Assembly (NCBI GenBank): GCA_030710605.1
Contig: CP092880.1
Span: 6,063,166-6,127,165 of the forward strand
Direction: 5' to 3'
DNA: 64,000 bases
Source: Cordylochernes scorpioides
Taxonomy: Eukaryota; Arthropoda; Arachnida; Pseudoscorpiones; Chernetidae
Shown here: one piece after another, positions 52,106 to 62,380 of the stretch
Position numbering within the stretch: the stretch's first letter is position 1
Layout of the letters: the number at the start of each line of letters is the position of its first letter
Translations under genes and position numbers: made by a program
Notes under the pieces: model-generated
What the model was told of the DNA's origin: nothing
Seen by the model: the letters and a program-made list of their open reading frames with translations, nothing else
Database searches by the model: none

Positions 52106-53884
52106 CTATTCACATAACATATGGCATTGTTCTGGTATATCTATATGCCTGTTGATGCTGTTTGTTTTTATTGACACAAATGCCTCTAGTAAAAGTCTTT
52201 GGTACTTATTATTGATATTGTTGTATAGAATGGATGGCTTTGTTAGATTGAATGTATGACCGGTTTGCATAGAATGACTGTAAATAGGGGAATTTAGGTT
52301 TTTATTAGAGATGTTTCTGGAATGCTCAACCATTCTGATGGCGACGGATCTACCCGTCTCCCCGACATAAGTGGCATTGCATTGGTCGCAAGAGACGGAA
52401 TAGACAGCACCACCAGAACGGAGAGAACTCGCATGAAGGGAAGATCTGGTAATGGGGTGTCGGATTAGTGTGGCGATGTTAGGTGGGTTCTGGAAGTATG
52501 TTGTAATGCCGTGTTGCCTTAAAAACCTGGCTATGGTGATGGACTGGGGGCAAAAAGGAAGGGAGCAAATATTTCTGTGTATAGCTGGAGCACTGTTGTG
52601 GTGAGGGTCATGCATGTGTTTAAGAATGAAGGGGGTCGGGTAGCCGGATTTGGATAAATATGAAAATATTTTAGCCTTTTCTATTGTTTGGAATAACGGG
52701 AGGGAACAATGAGTAAAGATACGTTTAGTGAGAGCTCTAACTGTATTGATTTTGTGTGGTGTTGGGCAATGTGACCGGAAGTTTGTGTGGTGTGGGGGTG
52801 TGTTGTTTTTATAGTATACTGTGGTATGGAAACTGCTGGGGGTGCGTATGACTAGTGTATCTAGGAAAGGTAGGACTGAGTGATTTTCTGTTTCATGGGT
52901 GAAGGCTATGTCTGGGTGGAAGGAGTTGAGGTCAGATAGGATGTGAGAGGCAGATACCTCACTTACCAAGCAAAAGGTATCATCGATGTACCGCCTCCAG
53001 AGAAAGATGTCTGAAGAATGGCGTGAAGTGATCCATTGGTCCAGTGACCTCATGACAACCTCAGCCACCACGGTTGAGAGGGGGCTACCCATGGGGGAGC
53101 CCTTGGTCTGCTTGAAAAACTGGGTATCAAATGTGAAGGTGGACATGCCTAGGCATATGGAAGTGAGCTCGACAACCGTCTCCGCGGTGAGGGTGTCTAA
53201 CAGGGGGGCATTTTCGAGGAAAGTGCGTAAACTATTAATGATCAAGGGGTGGGCAAGTGAGAGGTATAGAGACGTTACATCGAAAGAAACCATTATGGAC
53301 CTGGGGGGAGGTGTGAGGCTGGTGATATAGGACACAAACGAGGGGGAGTTTGCAATGGTATATTCCAATGGGGGAGACTGTAGAAGGGGGGTCAAGAAGT
53401 TGGACAAAAATTTTGACAGGGTATATGCCGGAGAGAGATGGTAAGATATGATTGGTCGGAGGGGAACATCGGGCTTGTGGATTTTTGGAAGGCCGTAAAT
53501 GTAGGCTATTTGGGCGAGGTTAGCTGTGAAGTCGTTATATTGCTCTTTAGTGATCTGCTGGGACCTTTTTAATCTTAACAATAGTAAACGGAAATTCTTA
53601 ACGGATGTTTTATGTTCCTGTTCAGTGATGGCAGAAAAAATGGAGTGTTGGTCGAGAACGTTTTGCATTTTTTGCTTGTAAACGGTAGTGTTGAGAATTA
53701 CGGTCTGTGAGCCTTTGTCGGATTTTGTTATGACTATGTCTCTATTGCGTTTAAGACGGGAGATAACCCTATTCATGGCTAGGGACGGTTTAGGGATATT
53801 GTAGGGTCGTTGAAGGGTGGAGGTGACAAAATGCCTGATCCTATGGGTGTCTTGGTGGTTAAGGCCTCTGAGAGCGGGTTCCAC
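52106..53884 (-). CDS. Penelope-like reverse transcriptase with GIY-YIG endonuclease
   Basis: Target-primed retroelement polymerase. Open for 592 codons without a stop. Reverse transcriptase: DKGSQTVIL (about 56-64), GLPKIHKP (131-138), LRPIIS (142-147), motif A FDVTSLY (201-207; Asp202), motif B KGSPMGSPLS (261-270), motif C RRYIDDT (297-303; Asp301 and Asp302). A Cys-containing linker (440-446) follows. The GIY-YIG endonuclease (about 494-580) shows YSV...YVGETGR...R-x2-EH (Tyr495, Tyr506, Arg512, Glu520). The frame opens just after an in-frame TAG with a GTG. The first ATG is codon 37 and normal Penelope proteins are longer at the N-terminus, so this copy is 5' truncated. The intact frame suggests a recent insertion. 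Confidence 0.92.
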   Translation of the reverse strand: MEPALRGLNHQDTHRIRHFVTSTLQRPYNIPKPSLAMNRVISRLKRNRDIVITKSDKGSQTVILNTTVYKQKMQNVLDQHSIFSAITEQEHKTSVKNFRLLLLRLKRSQQITKEQYNDFTANLAQIAYIYGLPKIHKPDVPLRPIISYHLSPAYTLSKFLSNFLTPLLQSPPLEYTIANSPSFVSYITSLTPPPRSIMVSFDVTSLYLSLAHPLIINSLRTFLENAPLLDTLTAETVVELTSICLGMSTFTFDTQFFKQTKGSPMGSPLSTVVAEVVMRSLDQWITSRHSSDIFLWRRYIDDTFCLVSEVSASHILSDLNSFHPDIAFTHETENHSVLPFLDTLVIRTPSSFHTTVYYKNNTPPHHTNFRSHCPTPHKINTVRALTKRIFTHCSLPLFQTIEKAKIFSYLSKSGYPTPFILKHMHDPHHNSAPAIHRNICSLPFCPQSITIARFLRQHGITTYFQNPPNIATLIRHPITRSSLHASSLRSGGAVYSVSCDQCNATYVGETGRSVAIRMVEHSRNISNKNLNSPIYSHSMQTGHTFNLTKPSILYNNINNKYQRLLLEAFVSIKTNSINRHIDIPEQCHMLCE

Positions 53885-53944
53885 ACCAGGTGCTGTGATC
53901 TACATTTTCGGAGACTGGCTTCAGGATTCCTCCGCCGTTTCCAC

Positions 53945-54420
53945 GTGGCAATATTCATATATCTAAAGAGATATCTCTCCCTTTATAATTATACATCAGA
54001 ACACAATGTTTTATGCTCATCACCCTAATAAAAAACTTTACTAATGATGAAGAATGTGCCACATCCGTTTTGACAAATCCAGACAAAAAGCCAACCTGTA
54101 TACCAAGGTTTCAAGCTTTGGCCCTCATCAGTACAGGGGAGGCTTCGATTTCACAAAATCATAAAATCGATCCTTGTTCCTCCGCCAGTTTAAACACCTG
54201 TTTGGAAATTAAAGCCGCCCCTGTATAGATGATGACCAAAGCCTGAATACATGGTATACAGGTTGGCTTTTTGGTTGTATTTTCTAAAACTGGTCTTGTG
54301 GCTTATTCTTCATCACCAATAGTAAAGTTTTTTACTAGGGTGATGAGCATAATACATTGTTCTGATGTATAATTATAAAGGGAGAGATATCTCTTTAGGT
54401 ACATGAATATAATCCTTCCA
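53945..54420. repeat. Foldback element with hammerhead ribozymes in both arms
   Basis: Outer inverted words (taaagagatatctctccctt and complement), then gctcatcaccctaataaaaa / actagggtgatgagcat, then ccaacctgtataccaa / ggtatacaggttgg, make a long imperfect palindrome of about 470 bp. The left arm holds a canonical ribozyme (54095-54137, -). The right arm holds a decayed one at about 54220-54264 (+), where stem I CCUGUA/UACAGG is kept but the core reads UAGAUGA and GAAU. Confidence 0.7.
54095..54137 (-). ncRNA. Hammerhead ribozyme, canonical
   Basis: On the - strand: CCUGUA, CUGAUGA, stem II GGGC-CAAA-GCUU (two G-U pairs), GAAA, CC-UU-GG with U16.1 and A17, UACAGG. Stem I pairs 6/6 and stem III pairs 2 bp plus A15.1-U16.1 with a 2-base loop. 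All invariant bases are present. It is the same 43-44-nt design as at 33055-33098 with unrelated stem sequences, which supports selection on the fold. Confidence 0.85.
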
Positions 54421-55105
54421 CAACTTTATGTATTATATATATATATGTCGTAGCAAAGCAGTCATGGGGCCAGTGGTTTCAGGGTCTAGGGTTTCTACAT
54501 AAAGGACGAGGCGGACTGGATGGAATCTAAGAGAAGCCAGAGATCGGCGACTCGAGCAAGTTAGAGATGTATCTTTAGGTACATGAATATAATCCTTCCG
54601 CAACTTATGTTGTATATATATATATGTCGTAGCAACAGCAGTCATGGGCCAGTGGTTTCAGGGTCTAGGGTTTCTACATAAAGGACGAGGCGGACTGGAT
54701 GGAATCTAAGAGAAGCCAGAGATCGGCGACTCGAGCAAGTTAGAGATGTATCTTTAGGTACATGAATATAATCCTTCCGCAACTTATGTTGTATATATAT
54801 ATGTCGTAGCAACAGCAGTCATGGGGCCAGTGGTTTCAGGGTCTAGGGTTTATACATAAAGGACGAGGCGGACTGGATGGAATCTAAGAGAAGCCAGAGA
54901 TCGGCGACTCGAGCAAGTTAGAGATATATCTTTAGGTACATGAATATAATCCTTCCGCAACTTTATGTTGTATATATATATATGTCGTAGCAACAGCAGT
55001 CATGGGCCAGTGGTTTCAGGGTCTAGGGTTTCTACATAAAGGACGAGGCGGACTGGGTGGAATCTAAGAGAAGCCAGAGATCGGCGATTCGAGCAAGTTA
55101 GAGAT
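54392..55105. repeat. Tandem array of about 179 bp, four units
   Basis: Units start tctttaggtacatgaatat at 54392, 54572, 54751 and 54929, each with a TA microsatellite and ggtttcagggtctagggttt. The first unit begins inside the right end of the preceding foldback element, so the array was seeded by that element. Confidence 0.85.
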
Positions 55106-55189
55106 GTGATGTGGGTCATCCAGAAGCCGACGGTTAACTGCCCAACTAATGACTTGTGGAAGATCCCCAGGGAGAATTCCACGTGACAA

Positions 55190-55525
55190 TCAAGTAACTT
55201 TCAATCGTCTGATTGAGAAGCGTCCACATGGAGACCATAGTCCAGGCTAATGGCCCTCGTCAGTTTAGGGCGGACTTTATTTCATGAAATCCACAAGGAA
55301 TTTTCACAATCTGCCAAAAGGTTGTTCAGCTGGTAATGTGGCTAGGTCAAATCTATGGCTAAAATATAAATGGATTTTTTTTTTGCCGGGAGGAAATTAA
55401 TCTATAAAGCATAGGGCGCTTGTCCCGTCAAAACTAGACGCCATATATTGACCGTCGCCACAAATTGAGTAGATGGCGTCTAGTTTTGACATTTATTTTG
55501 TCGGGAGAGACGCTCTATGCTTTTA
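55190..55525 (-). repeat. Hammerhead foldback family, decayed copy
   Basis: Same family as 32860-33233. On the - strand (55226-55270): UAAA, CUGACGA, GGGC-CAUUA-GCCU, GGAC in place of GAAA, then UAUGGUCUCC. The loss of GAAA should inactivate it. A small palindrome of the family end (gtctagttttgacg) closes it at 55400-55525. Confidence 0.6.
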
Positions 55526-55767
55526 TATATATGTGAGTGTGTGTGTGATGGCCAAGGAGGATCTAAAGTGATAATGGTGTTAATGTTAATTATTTAAAAA
55601 TCGGTTTAAGATAAAAAAAAAATTCGGGTTATTCCAATATAGAGATCTTAAAGCAGACGGTCGCCTCTTCAACATTTTCCTTGGCCAACCCTAACGCATG
55701 CGCTGGATTAAGTCCAGCTTGTTATACTGACGGCCTGCTTTCTCGCACACTTAGGCAAAGATAAATA

Positions 55768-56201
55768 CACTCATGGACAAAACTTAAGGAAGTTTTACCA
55801 TTTAGCATGTATATCGGGATTGAGACAATAACTCTGAAAGATATTACAGTGACCTTTTTTGAAGACACACGAGATAACCAATATACACTCATGGACTAAA
55901 CTTAAGGAAGTTGTATCTTTTATCATGTATATCGGGATTCAGACAATGACTCTGAAAGATATTACAGTGACCTTTTTTGAAGACACACGAGATAACCAAT
56001 ATACACTCATGGACTAAACTTAAGGAAGTTGTATCTTTTATCATGTATATCGGGATTCAGACAATGACTCTGAAAGATATTACAGTGACCTTTTTTGAAG
56101 ACACACGAGATAACCAAGTGTGAACAACCTCTGTCTTCTTGAAAAAACGGACGACCGTCAACATTAAAATATGAAACTTACTTAAGTTTTGTCCATGAGT
56201 G
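55768..56201. mobile_element. Tc1-like MITE with three tandem left-end units
   Basis: TA at 55766-55767, three 118-bp units, right end cttaagttttgtccatgagt before TA at 56202-56203. Confidence 0.85.
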
Positions 56202-56284
56202 TAGATAAGAATTAAAGTACCCCATTTTAAAGCGTAATGTGGGGATAAAGAATGATTCAAAAGATGGTAATGAACCAAATGTCT

Positions 56285-56640
56285 AAGTATATTTTAAAGG
56301 GAGAGGTGCCACTTTTGAGACATGAATATCATACTACCGCCACCTTTGAGTTATATTCTAGCCTGAAAATCGGCCATTGCTACTTCACCAGGTTAAACAC
56401 CTTTCAACAAATTCGACCGATTCCATAACTCCTCCCGTTGGGTATTATGGAATCAAAGCCGCTCCTAAACTGATGAGGTTTAAAAAGCCCGAATCCATAG
56501 TACATAGGATGGATTTTATCTGAATTTTCCAAAACTCTTGTTGAGAGTTATTCTTGATCACTACCTTTACGTTTTGTACTGGGGTGATTAACCAAGTTTT
56601 AATGCATTTTTAAGAGGAGAGGTGTCACCTTTGGTGTTTG
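56285..56640. repeat. Foldback element with a decayed hammerhead
   Basis: Ends gggagaggtgccac / gaggagaggtgtcacc resemble the 53945-54420 element. At 56464-56508 (+): CCUAAA, CUGAUGA, GGUUUAAAAAGCC, GAAU, CCAUAGUA, then CAUAGG. GAAA has become GAAU. This is a third locus of this design. Confidence 0.55.
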
Positions 56641-56689
56641 TGGTAATTTGCTATACAATAGAGGTGATGGATGGTTGCGTGCCTGTTGG

Positions 56690-56995
56690 TGTGGCTTGTG
56701 GAAAGGCCGCTGATAAAATTATAATTAAAATTAATTTATATAAAGCCAGAAATATATAAAGAGAAAAGAAGTAACGGCCGTTGGGAGCAGGCCTTTTTGT
56801 TTACCGCGCCAGTGGCCAGCCAAAAGTCCCGGATGACGCCCCGCGCGCATGTGTAGTGACGTGTTCTCCCAGCTTGCGCTTGCCGATGCGTAGTGAGGTC
56901 GCCACACTACTGCCCGTAGTATGTGTATTGAAGCTTTGTCCCAGTTCGCACGCGCTGAAGCAAAGTGTGGTCGCCACACAAGTATTGACAGGTTG
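56690..56995. repeat. GC-richer dispersed repeat, copy 1
   Basis: gtgtggcttgtggaaaggcc ... agtaacggccgttggga ... cttgccgatgcgtagtgagg recurs in the same orientation at 59800-60085. Open frames on both strands (56731-57030 -, 56781-57017 +) are shared but not recognised. Confidence 0.6.
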
Positions 56996-57328
56996 CAAGG
57001 ACGCATACAGAAGGTAGGATTCAGTAGCAAAAATACCCGTGAAGAGTGTTGGCCATTGAAGAAAAAGAAAATCCGAGGACCACCCTAGGAACAACCGGCG
57101 TGGAGACGGCGTCAAAGTTGTGATCTGCCCTTCATATAATCAAATCCAAAGGATTTTTTACTTTTCTGAGTGGGACAATAAGAGTAACCCCTGTGTTGGG
57201 TGACTCTCATTTCCCCGAAATATCCATTTATAAAAGACAGGACATGTGGTCGACTTGGCTGCCCGATCTTACTATCCAACTTTCCACTCCTTATACTTCC
57301 TCACAGGCTATCTTTATTTACCTATTTA

Positions 57329-57537
57329 CACTCATGGACAAAACTTAAGGAAGTTGTACCTTTCAGCATGTATATCGGGATTGAGACAATAACTCTGAAA
57401 TATATTACAGTGACCTTTATTGAAGGTACACGAGATAACCAAGTGTGAACAAAATTGTCTCTGTCTACTTAAAAAAAAAAAACAGACTACCGGCGACTTC
57501 AAATATTTTTCACTTCCTTAAGTTTTGTTCATGAGTG
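57329..57537. mobile_element. Tc1-like MITE, single-unit reference copy
   Basis: A 209-bp complete element: ends CACTCATGGACAAAACTTAA / ttaagttttgttcatgagtg, TA on both sides (57327-57328, 57538-57539). It shows the pre-amplification form. The left 118 bp is what is repeated in the arrays, and the right 90 bp (aagtgtgaacaaaattg ...) is always single. Confidence 0.88.
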
Positions 57538-57655
57538 TATATAAGATATTTATACATACGATATTATTATATAGCATATATATACGGAAAACTTCAATAA
57601 GACTTAGAAATGGCTATAACCGGTTAATTTTCTTGTATGCAAATATAGGATTAAT

Positions 57656-57879
57656 ATTGTAAAACGAAAATTGCAATTATAACGCGAATTTTAAGTGGGT
57701 TCGATTCCCTTTCCTGGACACTTTTATTTTTCCGTTTACCATTACTCTTCACAATTCATCCTATCATACTTCATCCTTAAGGTTAGAAATAATCGTTATT
57801 TCTCCTTAAAATAAATTTCGATTTTTCGTTCAAAAGAAACATTCGCGGTATAATTGCAATTTTCGTTTTACAATCATAA
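57656..57879. mobile_element. MITE with ttgtaaaacgaaaattgc ends
   Basis: Inverted ends ttgtaaaacgaaaattgcaa / ttgcaattttcgttttacaa enclose a segment with a box-B-like ggttcgattcc and ggacacttttatttttcc. A second, damaged copy is at 63535-63860. Confidence 0.65.
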
Positions 57880-58191
57880 GCCGCATTATATTGTATTATA
57901 GGATTAATATGAAAAAAGACTTGAAAGGTGAGTAGAGTTTTCACCTTATATTAGCCATATCATACTTATATTATTTTCAGATGTTGACCTTAAATTCTTT
58001 CTTTTCACACGTGTTTGTTCCACGGTGCTGTTGTGTTTCAGAGATGTGAACCCACCGCTGAGACCACTGCAGGTACGTGCACATCCCTGAATGTCATCTC
58101 CATCTGCAGCATGACAGCTGATATAGCCATAGAATCAAACCCTGAACAATTTCTGGTCAAATGTTGTCTAATGTAATCTTCCAACCACGTA

Positions 58192-58609
58192 TACTCATGG
58201 ACAAAACTTAAGGAAGTGGTCATCAGTCGTCAGTTTTTCTGAAGAAGACAAAGGCTGTTCACACTTGGTTATCTCGTGTGTCTTCAATAAAGGCCACTGT
58301 AATATCTTTCAAAGTTATTGTCTGAAAACCGATATACATGGTAAAAGGTATAAACTTCTTAAGTTTTGTCCATGAGTGTATATTGGTTATCTCGTGTGTC
58401 TTCGAAAAAGGTCACTGTAATATCTTTCAGAGTTATTGTCTGAATCCAGATATACATGCTTAAAGGTACAACTTCCTCAAGTTCTGTTCACACTTGGTTA
58501 TCTTGTGTGTCGTCAATAAATGTCACTGTAATTACTTTCAGAGTTATTATCTGAATCCAGATATACATGCTGAAAGGTACAACTTCCTTAAGTTTCGTCC
58601 ATGAGTGTA
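58192..58609. mobile_element. Tc1-like MITE with about three tandem units, reversed
   Basis: Starts TATACTCATGGACAAAACTT with the short unique half first, then repeated units ending cttaagttttgtccatgag. The amplified side is on the right, so the element is inserted in reverse relative to 43702-45311. Confidence 0.8.
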
Positions 58610-59799
58610 CTTCGATGGACACGCCACTTGAAGGAATTTTTGGAAACTGGAAGAATATTCCACGTTCTCTCTTTCACCCCATTCTGATCATCCCATCCAT
58701 CTATCATAGAACTAAACCATTTTAAGCTAAATTTTCGTAGTAGATCCCTTTATTTCAGAAATCACAATTCTACCATCCATTCCTAGTTAAACAGATCGAG
58801 TTCTTCATTATGTGGCTTCTCCATCTTGTTAAAGTTCTTTTTGAAATGATTATTAGAGAAATATGGGATTATGTGTTAAGTAATCCATGATGTGGGTCAA
58901 CAAGAAAGCGGTGGAGAATTGTTGCTGATCGACCCGTGCTCTTTGTCGATGATCTGTCTGGGCAGTTCGGCGCCCGCTGCTCTCACGGCCGGGTCAGGAC
59001 AATTCCAATCGTCCCCGAAGGACATTGATGTACGCGACCTTAAAAATACCAAATATTTTAAATATATATTCTCTTTCTAATACAATCAAAAACGGCATAT
59101 CATGACCACGCTGAATTCAAGATTATGGATAATCCACCCTAGGGCTGTGCTACACACCCGGCTAATGTAGGAAGGTATCAATTGGTAGCATCTGTTCTCC
59201 ATAGGAGCGGCTACATGTCAGGAGACCAAAAGAAGTCACACTGAGTGGTACTTCCAGGTCTTCAGACCAACAGCACCTCTCTTTCTTTCTCCATGATGTC
59301 TCCAGCACTATAATAGAAAAGCTGAGACAATGGAACCTAATGGAGATCGTTTAAACGACCTGAGGAACAACAACAACAGATGATGGAAAAATTGGATAAA
59401 ATACGATGTATAATGTACTTTAAACCCTCCAGTCCTGACAGCGGTGATGGATGTTCACAGGACCATGGATGCCCAGGAATCCAGGAGCTGTGGCAGTCCC
59501 AGACCCCCTAGGTAAGTCCATACACCATCACAGTAGAATATCGATTTTGTAGAGACCATCCTGGCTTAGATCTTGACATCCTTGTAACGGACTACACACC
59601 AGATCGGCTCACCTACCCGAATCACCACTTTCCAAACCTGTACATCAGCAACCATTCCGTATTTATAGATGTAAACTTAAATACAAACTGGGAAGACATT
59701 AATTATTTAATTAATAATCAATTTTATCCATTTAACTTAGTTTATCTATTCTCTTTTGTTATCTCCCAAATTATTTAATAGCTTGTGGGATGGCTGCGT
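58610..59799. other. Spacer, no gene recognised
   Basis: Mixed composition, with cattgatgtac-type words and several short unrecognised frames (for example 58892-59080 +). Nothing supported. Confidence 0.3.
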
Positions 59800-60085
59800 T
59801 CGTGTTGGTGTGGCTTGCGGAAAGGCCGCTGATAAAATTATTTTTATAAAATATATTAATTTATTTAAAGCCAGAAATATATAAAGAGAAAAGAAGTAAC
59901 GGCCGTTGGAATCAAGCCTTGTTGTTGACGAGGCGCGTGGCCAGTGTCCCGGATGCCGCCCGCGCATGCGTAGTAAGGTGTTCCAGCTCGCGCTTGCCAA
60001 GGCGTAGTGAGGTCGCCACATTACTGCCCGTATGTGTATTGAAGCTTTGTCCGCGCTCGATGAAGCAAAATGTGGTCGTCACAAA
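59800..60085. repeat. GC-richer dispersed repeat, copy 2
   Basis: Direct copy of 56690-56995 (gtgtggcttgcggaaaggcc ... cgtagtgaggtcgccaca). Confidence 0.6.
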
Positions 60086-60256
60086 CTCATCTAATAAATT
60101 ATTATTTTATTCTACACTCAAACGTCACCTTCATTACCGCGACAATTACAACAAACCCATATTTATGAAAATTGAAACAATTTTTTAACGTAACTTTCAT
60201 TATAATTAAGAACTGTTTATACCACCTTATACTGCAAAAATTGAAATTGAAAGGCA

Positions 60257-60372
60257 TTACTCATCATTGCTGAACCCTCCCATCAGTTTCGCCAGTTTAA
60301 TATCCAGATAGCTCTACTATTTCATTAATAAACTATTGAAATTACTGGAAGGATTCACCACTGATGAACCAG
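60257..60372. repeat. Permuted-motif repeat, two decayed fragments facing each other
   Basis: 60257-60294 (-) keeps CUGGC, GAAA and AUGAUGA, but stem II no longer pairs. 60335-60372 (+) keeps only the GGAUUCACC hairpin and ACUGAUGA. Confidence 0.45.
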
Positions 60373-60380
60373 GCTACCTA

Positions 60381-60955
60381 CACTCATAGACAAAACTTAA
60401 GGAAGTTGAACCTTTTAGCATGTATATCGGAATTGAGATAATAACTCTGAAAGATATTAAAGTGACCCTTTATTGAAGACACACAAGATAACCAAGTGTG
60501 AACAAAATTGCCTCTGTCTCCTTCAAAACTTAAGGAAGTTGTACCTTTTAGAATTTATATCGGGATTCAGACAATAACTCTGAAAGATATTACAGTGACC
60601 TTTATTGAAGACACACAAAGATAACCAAGTGTGAACAAAATTGCCTCTGTCTCCTTCAAAACTTAAGGAAGTTGTACCTTTTAGAATTTATATCGGGATT
60701 GAGACAATAACTCTGAAAGATATTACAGTGACCTTTATTGAAGACACACAAGATAACCAAGTGTGAACAAAATTGCCTCTGTCTCCTTCAAAACTTAAGG
60801 AAGTTGTACCTTTTAGCAAGTATTTCGGGATTCAGACAATAACTCTGAAAGATATTTGATACACAGTGATCTTTATTGAAGACACACAAGATAACCAAGT
60901 GTGAACAAAATTGTCTCTGTCTCCTTTAAAAAAAATAGAAGACTGGCGAGACATC
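60381..60955. mobile_element. Tc1-like MITE with four rearranged units
   Basis: Here the repeated block is longer, about 130-140 bp, and includes part of the right half (aaccaagtgtgaacaaaatt, gcctctgtctccttcaaa), so the amplification breakpoint differs from that of the other arrays. No right end found. Confidence 0.75.
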
Positions 60956-61104
60956 AAAGACGAAGCATAGTCCGACGAAGCAAAGCAAGTGATATAGGCC
61001 GGTAAGTCATTGCATCCAAGACTCCAGGTAAGAATCCAAAGGGGCAAATCTGGAACAAAAGATCACCTCTTATAAAACATAAGTTCTATTTCGATTATTT
61101 CTTG

Positions 61105-61785
61105 AAAAGCATAGGGCTCCTCTCCCGTCGAATTAAACGTCAAAACTAGACGCCATCTACTTCGACCCGGGAAATTTTCCATCAATAATTTAGCCATAGA
61201 TTTGATCCAGCCACTTTACCGGGCCTTCCATCGTCTACACCTTGACTTGCAGAGACCGGGCTTTCAGCCGTTTGAACCGTGGATTGTGACGCAAACTAGT
61301 GGCCTCGGGTCGGTAACAAAGCCATAACCCCATCTTTGGCAAACTGAGAAGCATCCACCTAGAGACCATGATTTCGACCTAGTTTTGCGGCGACAGTCAA
61401 TAGATGGTGTCTAGTTTTGACGTTTAAATTGACGGGAGAGAAGCCCTATGCATTTTTAGATCAATTTCCTCCCGGAAAAAAAAAATCCATCTATATACTT
61501 TGGCTATAGATTTGGCCCAGCCAATTTACCAGCTAAACACCTATTTGGCGGATTGTGAAAATTCCATTGGATCCCATGTGGATCTCATAGAATAAAGTCC
61601 GCTCTAGGCTGAGGAGGGCCATTAGCCAGAAACCATGGTCTCTAGGTGAACGCTTTTTAGTTTACCAAATCTGGTGTTGTGGCTTTGTCAACGACCCGAG
61701 TCTGCTAGTTTTCTGTGACGGTCAATAGATGGCGTCTAGCTTTGACGTCTAATTTGACAGGAGAGGTGCACTATGCTTTTTTAGA
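61105..61785 (+). repeat. Hammerhead foldback family, two abutting copies
   Basis: 61105-61452 has inverted ends (catagggctcctctcccgtc / gacgggagagaagccctatg) and only a half ribozyme (about 61335-61385, - strand). 61453-61785 is a second copy with the ribozyme at 61603-61646. Confidence 0.65.
61603..61646 (+). ncRNA. Hammerhead ribozyme, near-canonical
   Basis: UCUAGG, CUGAGGA (fits CUGANGA), stem II GGGC-CAUUA-GCCA with the first pair lost, GAAA, CC-AU-GG with U16.1 and C17, UCUAGG. Stem I pairs over 6 bp including wobbles. It is the sister of 33055-33098 and may still cleave. Confidence 0.72.
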
Positions 61786-61824
61786 TCCAATTCCTCCATG
61801 CAAACTTTCCATCGATTATTTTTG

Positions 61825-62017
61825 CACGGACGCTTCTTGTCCACCTTCGAATCAAGAAATGTCTGAAGAGGTCTTTAGCATTTGTAAGCGACACGAGAAA
61901 CAGAAATTTAATCCATTATTCCAGGAAGAACAGAACTATTCCAGAATTATGGGTGGGGGGGAAATACGACTCGCGATATCGCGTGACCACAACGAAGAAA
62001 TCCTCGTCCATATTTGA
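61825..62017 (+). other. Open frame with protein-like composition, unrecognised
   Basis: After the hammerhead repeat the + frame reads CTDASCPPSNQEMSEEVFSI ... and ends EEILVHI-stop. Composition is more protein-like than its AT-rich surroundings. No family is recognised and no splice sites are evident. It could be an isolated exon or chance. Confidence 0.2.
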
Positions 62018-62229
62018 TTCACACACTTTAAGCTTTTCTAATTCACTAGAACCAAACGCCTCTGAGGGAGGCATTCAACATAACCATCTAAATTATAAAT
62101 AAATTAAATAAACACAGTTAAATGATTTAATTGTTGTATATATCTATAAATTGTTGTGTTGTTAGTGTCCTTCAAGTCGTGTTCGTGGAAAGCATTTGCC
62201 AACATATTTAATTCAATGTGAAAAACATA

Positions 62230-62380
62230 CTTAATTCAACCAGAAAAAAAGTGCCCAATGCAGGATTCCAACCCGGATCGTAGCGGTCGAAAGCTAACGG
62301 TTTAGATCATCCTTATCCCTAGTACACGTGGTACAGGCCATTATAATCATGGTGGGTAGAAGTAGGCGACTGCTTTTACT
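62230..62380 (-). mobile_element. tRNA-derived SINE, family A, rearranged fragments
   Basis: Head fragment (gtgcccaatgcaggattcc ... ggtttagatcatcc) joined directly to the tail fragment (ttatccctagtacacgtgg ... gactgcttttactg), with the middle missing. It abuts the Tc1-like MITE array. Confidence 0.7.

Larger units (their letters stand above)
51830..53890 (-). mobile_element. Penelope-like retroelement, 5' truncated
   Basis: It contains the RT/GIY-YIG ORF (52106-53884) and, downstream of its stop, a 3' region with a hammerhead-like motif (51869-51899), as known for Penelope pseudo-LTRs. No second pseudo-LTR with the same sequence was found, so the copy is probably 5' truncated. The 5' edge near 53890 joins a segment shared with 37679. 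Target duplication was not identified. Confidence 0.75.

Noticed and set aside
53810-54028. Separate + strand gene over the Penelope 5' edge
   Set aside because: It mirrors the reverse transcriptase frame on the other strand and runs into the foldback element.
54392-55105. Hammerhead inside the 179-bp units
   Set aside because: A GAAACC word occurs on the - strand but no CUGANGA partner lies at a workable distance.
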